Assembly (NCBI GenBank): GCA_037576195.1
Contig: CM075104.1
Location: 24,320,211 to 24,384,210, forward strand
Direction: 5' to 3'
DNA from: Phytoseiulus persimilis
Taxonomy: Eukaryota > Arthropoda > Arachnida > Mesostigmata > Phytoseiidae
Length of the DNA: 64,000 nt
Shown here: positions 60,616-64,000 of the stretch, piece after piece
Layout: every line of letters begins with the position of its first letter
Position numbering within the stretch: the stretch's first letter is position 1
The notes under the pieces: generated by a model
The model's input: only the letters and a program-made list of their open reading frames with translations
What the model was told of the DNA's origin: nothing
The model's database searches: none
Made by a program: the position numbers and the translations under genes

Positions 60616-63600
60616 CTATTGAAACGCTTGCCGAATGCTCCTTGTTGATGTTCCACGTTAACAGATCGCGGTTCGCGAGTTGCTCCAAGGTAGTTCGTTC
60701 CCAGTCAGATAGTCCTTGAACGATGAACAGCAACGCGAGGACCACGGAACAGCTGCACCATGTCGGAGCCTGACCTAGAGGTCCTTTATCCTTTGCAGGG
60801 AAACTTTTCTTGACATCCGGAATGAGAGAGTGCAGGAGTCCCTCTCCAGGCGAAGGGCCGACCCGAGCGGCGAACCTTCCTCAGGGAGGCGAGATTCCCC
60901 TCGACTCGTTCCTATTTTCTGTGGAGGCTGAAGAAGAAATACTCAACGGACCTCAACTCACAATGAAATGGATGGGGAAGGGAACTCCACATTTCCTTGG
61001 GTGGGTTCGCGAGGTGACGACAGGAATGCGGACGAGAAACAATTATAAAGAATCAGAGAGATTCGTGCTTCCAAAAAGACTTTTAGCGACCGCAACGGTC
61101 TGAGAAGACCCCATCTGTCATCAAGGCGACGCGAATGTTGTTCCTTGGATTCGATGCAATCATTAAAAGAGACCGTCTTTGAGGGTGTTTTCCATTAGCT
61201 TGCGATTTCCCTACTCCCTCCCTGTGAGCTTTTAGAGCTCCGCAGGAGCATCCAAACTATGCTCTGCACCACCGTTCCTCAAGATGCGCGTGGGAAACTT
61301 CCGGAGAGGCATGAAGTCGTCAAGCTGGCTCATGCTATCGATTGACGCCATGGATACAGTCACCGTAGTTAAGGTGAACCCGCGTTAAACTTGATTCATG
61401 AGAGTCCAGCAGTCTGTTGCGTTGATGATCCTTGCTAAAAGTCTAACATGTAACGGCGTCTTGCCCACCCTTTCGTTTCGAACAGAGAGCCCGCAGGACA
61501 AAAGCCAGCTTTCTCGCTGATTATTGCGTGGGGAAGAAGTCACGAATTCACGTGAGTTGTGAAGAATAGAGTCAAGCAGCAAATCGTAGCGCAAGGGAGA
61601 TTTCCTCAGCTTCGTTTCAAAGGCACGGTAAGATTTCATATTTAGGATCGTGACCGACTCGGTTGTCTATATTCTCCAGCTGGACGCTGCATGGAGAGAA
61701 TGATCAGATCGATGCATCCCGCCCTCCATCCATCGGCATTTGTATAGTATACGAGGTTCCAAGGTTTCAGGGAGGTCTTCGATTGCCCAATTATTAGAGC
61801 CTGGAGATTCGGGCAGTTTCTCGGAATCATCCCCTCTTCGCAACGCATCAATCCCGGGCGATTGATAGAATAATTCCGAAAAATTGCCTGATCTTCCGGG
61901 CTCTACTGATAACGTAAATGAGAGATCCGATGCCCAAGCCCCCAGGAAATCGAAGCTTACCCAAGTGACTGCTCATGCTTCCCGACTCAAGAACAGTATG
62001 CCCCTGGAGTCGACAATCAGACACTACGGCGCGTTTTCACCACAGAAAACTGAAAAAAATCAACTCCAAAACATCGAATTTACGGCCAGAATAGGGGTCT
62101 CGCGCGGATAAGTTTGAGGAGCACTGCTCTACATGTTCACATTTCCATAACTCTCCAGACGCTCGTTGGGACCTCGCACCGCAGCGGCTCCGGCCGCGTT
62201 GTCCGAGGATGAACCGATGCGACTCAAGCAAAGTGTGTTCACACTTCACGCTATCGCAAGATCTGGTGATTTCGCTTCTCGCACAAAGCGAACTTATGCG
62301 AGCCGCTCTACGATTCGATGATTTGAGTTGAACTAGAATCAACTCATCCAAAAACGTGGGTCATGAATCTGACTCCAGCTCCAGAACGGAGAAAAGCGAA
62401 ATGTAGTCTTTCAGGGAAGACGAATGGCTCAAAGAGGGATTCTGGTCTCGTCAAGGAGTGATGAGCGTCTAACGACTGCAGTCGGGTGGATCAAGCCTCG
62501 AGACACTCAGATCTCCTGCGTCTCGAGATGATTTCTATGAGCGGGTTATTCATGAATACCATGAATCAGGAAACGAATCCCTGAGTTAGGCTCGAACTTC
62601 CACTCGATATCAACATCGAGAGAATCGAACCTCTCTAGCTTTTCCATTGTGGGAGTGAATGATCTTCCTTTCAGTTTTCGAATCTTAGAAACGAATTTGA
62701 GGCGATTCAAGGTCAGCTTAGGGATTGGATATGTCGTCATGTGGAGGGGGGAATCACACCCTTTTCAGAAGTCGAATCAGCGGTTTCACGTCCATCAGCA
62801 GTGAATAAGAGAATCCTCGATGATTCTGCAGGATATCGCTGAAGGATGTGCCAATATTGTTCTGATAGTATGCTTCTCGGTTAGAGAGCGAAAGTGCCAC
62901 GCCTCGATACGTCTCTTTTGTGAGGTTCCTTCAAGGACGTCGCTCCGCTACCATGGATACAAAGAAGCGCCCGGAGGCAAAATAAGTGCTCGAGATGAGT
63001 CCGTAGGAGCATATCGGAATACTTTTCACCCGTCCGACCAACGGGCTTTCATAACCAATTCTCGACCATCTGTTGGATGTCTGAGAAATACGAATTTCCT
63101 TTCGACCTGGAAGAGAGTTCCTGATATCAGCTCGGAGGAATGACGCTAGTTATGCGATATTCGCGAATAAACGTGCACAATGCTGCAGTGCTTACGTGCA
63201 ATCATTCAATGACGTATCTATCTGTCGGTCAAAGCGGCCCACTGCAGTTTTCGCCTTCCTCAACACATCATGGGGATCGTGAACAGGCTTGGCCTGAATC
63301 GGAGTCATAAGGATCTTGAAATCGTCACCGATTTCCTCCCCATCAAGAGAAGCACATCGCCGAGGTTTCGTGGCGAGCGGGATGAATCGCCCGATTGGTA
63401 TGAATCCCGGCCGTGCATCCGACTGCATTGCTCAAGCTTGGACTGTTATTCTAATCCCCACTCTTCGGACCACAACTCGCGACTTTGTCCGAAAATTCGC
63501 ACAAACTAAGATTCTGGAGTTATTTTCAAAGCATGATTCCTGGCGTGGCGGAATGATCCGCTCGCGGTTGACGATCAAGAGCCACCATATGGCTGGTGAG

Positions 63601-64000
63601 TCAGCTGAAGTGCTATGATTCGAGACGGCGAGAAGCGACAGAAATATGCGATCATGCCACCATGGAAGGGTAAGCGCTATCTCAGAACGCCTGCCTGAGC
63701 GGGGTTAGAGCATTCGAGAATATGAATTTCCAGCAAAAGTCGCTTGCCAGGCCTCAGAGGCCACAGCCGCAGGATTTCGCGTACGAATTGGAGAAAACTA
63801 CATCGAGCAGTTGGGGCTGATCGTTCGGCTTCCGATTTGATCGATCAAAGATCGAGCCCCTCTCGCTCCGACCCGCCACAAACAATACCTTGGAATCGTT
63901 TTTGCTCACAAGAAACCTTCAGAATGATTGCGGTGCAGCCCCGATCAAAACTCCAGTGAAGCCGCGGGCGGGGAGTTTGACTAAGGGTGAACTCCGCCGC
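60616..64000. other. right-hand 3.4 kb; 5' side of the GPCR, no gene seen
   Basis: Immediately upstream of the receptor ATG, TTTCAATAG could be a weak splice acceptor, so a non-coding first exon may lie here. No promoter motif stands out. The remaining open frames are of chance length on both strands, and I recognise no domain, RNA gene or transposon end. Confidence 0.45.

Noticed and set aside
60263..60745. 160-codon minus-strand frame overlapping the GPCR start
   Set aside because: It is the +1 shadow of the receptor frame plus some upstream sequence, and begins with GTG rather than ATG.
31744..64000. Downstream CAMSAP coiled-coil or CKK exons
   Set aside because: I looked for CKK-type motifs on the plus strand and saw none. 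The polyadenylation signal at 31855 also argues against continuation.
1..64000. A bacterial-type defence or biosynthetic system
   Set aside because: No operons, no prokaryotic gene density and no such protein families. The window is a sparse, intron-bearing eukaryotic genome segment.

Overview
This window is eukaryotic, and most likely from an arthropod. The clear coding pieces are short exons with GT/AG borders and matching phases. GC content is near 50% and genes are sparse: about 3.5 kb of supported coding sequence in 64 kb. There are no operons, Shine-Dalgarno-spaced genes or CRISPR arrays. Similarity to Drosophila-type Patronin and to a vasopressin/inotocin-type receptor, with GC-rich third codon positions, suggests a mite or other arachnid. 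That placement is inference.

Left edge (1-608, minus strand): the 3' part of a gene with two phase-matched exons around a 91-nt intron. The exon nearest the window edge resembles a MAM domain. Positions 609-7200 hold no gene I can support, but do contain one well-formed 185-bp pogo/Tigger-type MITE with TA target sites (6155-6339).

Left-centre (7201-31743, plus strand): a large first coding exon of 547 codons (7201-8841), Ser-rich and then basic and unrecognised, ends in a strong GTGAGT donor in phase 0. About 20 kb downstream lie five phase-0 exons (29206-31743). Together they encode the N-terminal region and CH domain of CAMSAP/Patronin, the microtubule minus-end protein family. The reading frame stops just after the CH domain and an AATAAA follows 112 nt later. 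The coiled-coil and CKK parts of a normal CAMSAP are therefore absent. The 547-codon exon is a phase-compatible 5' exon for this gene, but the link is inferred.

Centre to right (31861-59600): mostly non-coding, rich in decayed transposon signals. There is a likely BEL/Pao-type retroelement relic on the minus strand near 50.7 kb, two hAT-like ends attached to poly-C tracts (45.9 and 48.2 kb), a different hAT-like end at 52.06 kb, a tRNA-like promoter pair at 55.45 kb, and short direct repeats.

Right (59632-60615, minus strand): an uninterrupted 327-codon class A GPCR of the vasopressin/oxytocin (inotocin) type, with an unusual shortened second intracellular loop and DRF in place of DRY. Positions 60616-64000 show nothing I can assign.

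The three gene loci are functionally unrelated as far as the sequence shows. The most interesting object is the CH-only CAMSAP-like gene with its novel N-terminal extension.
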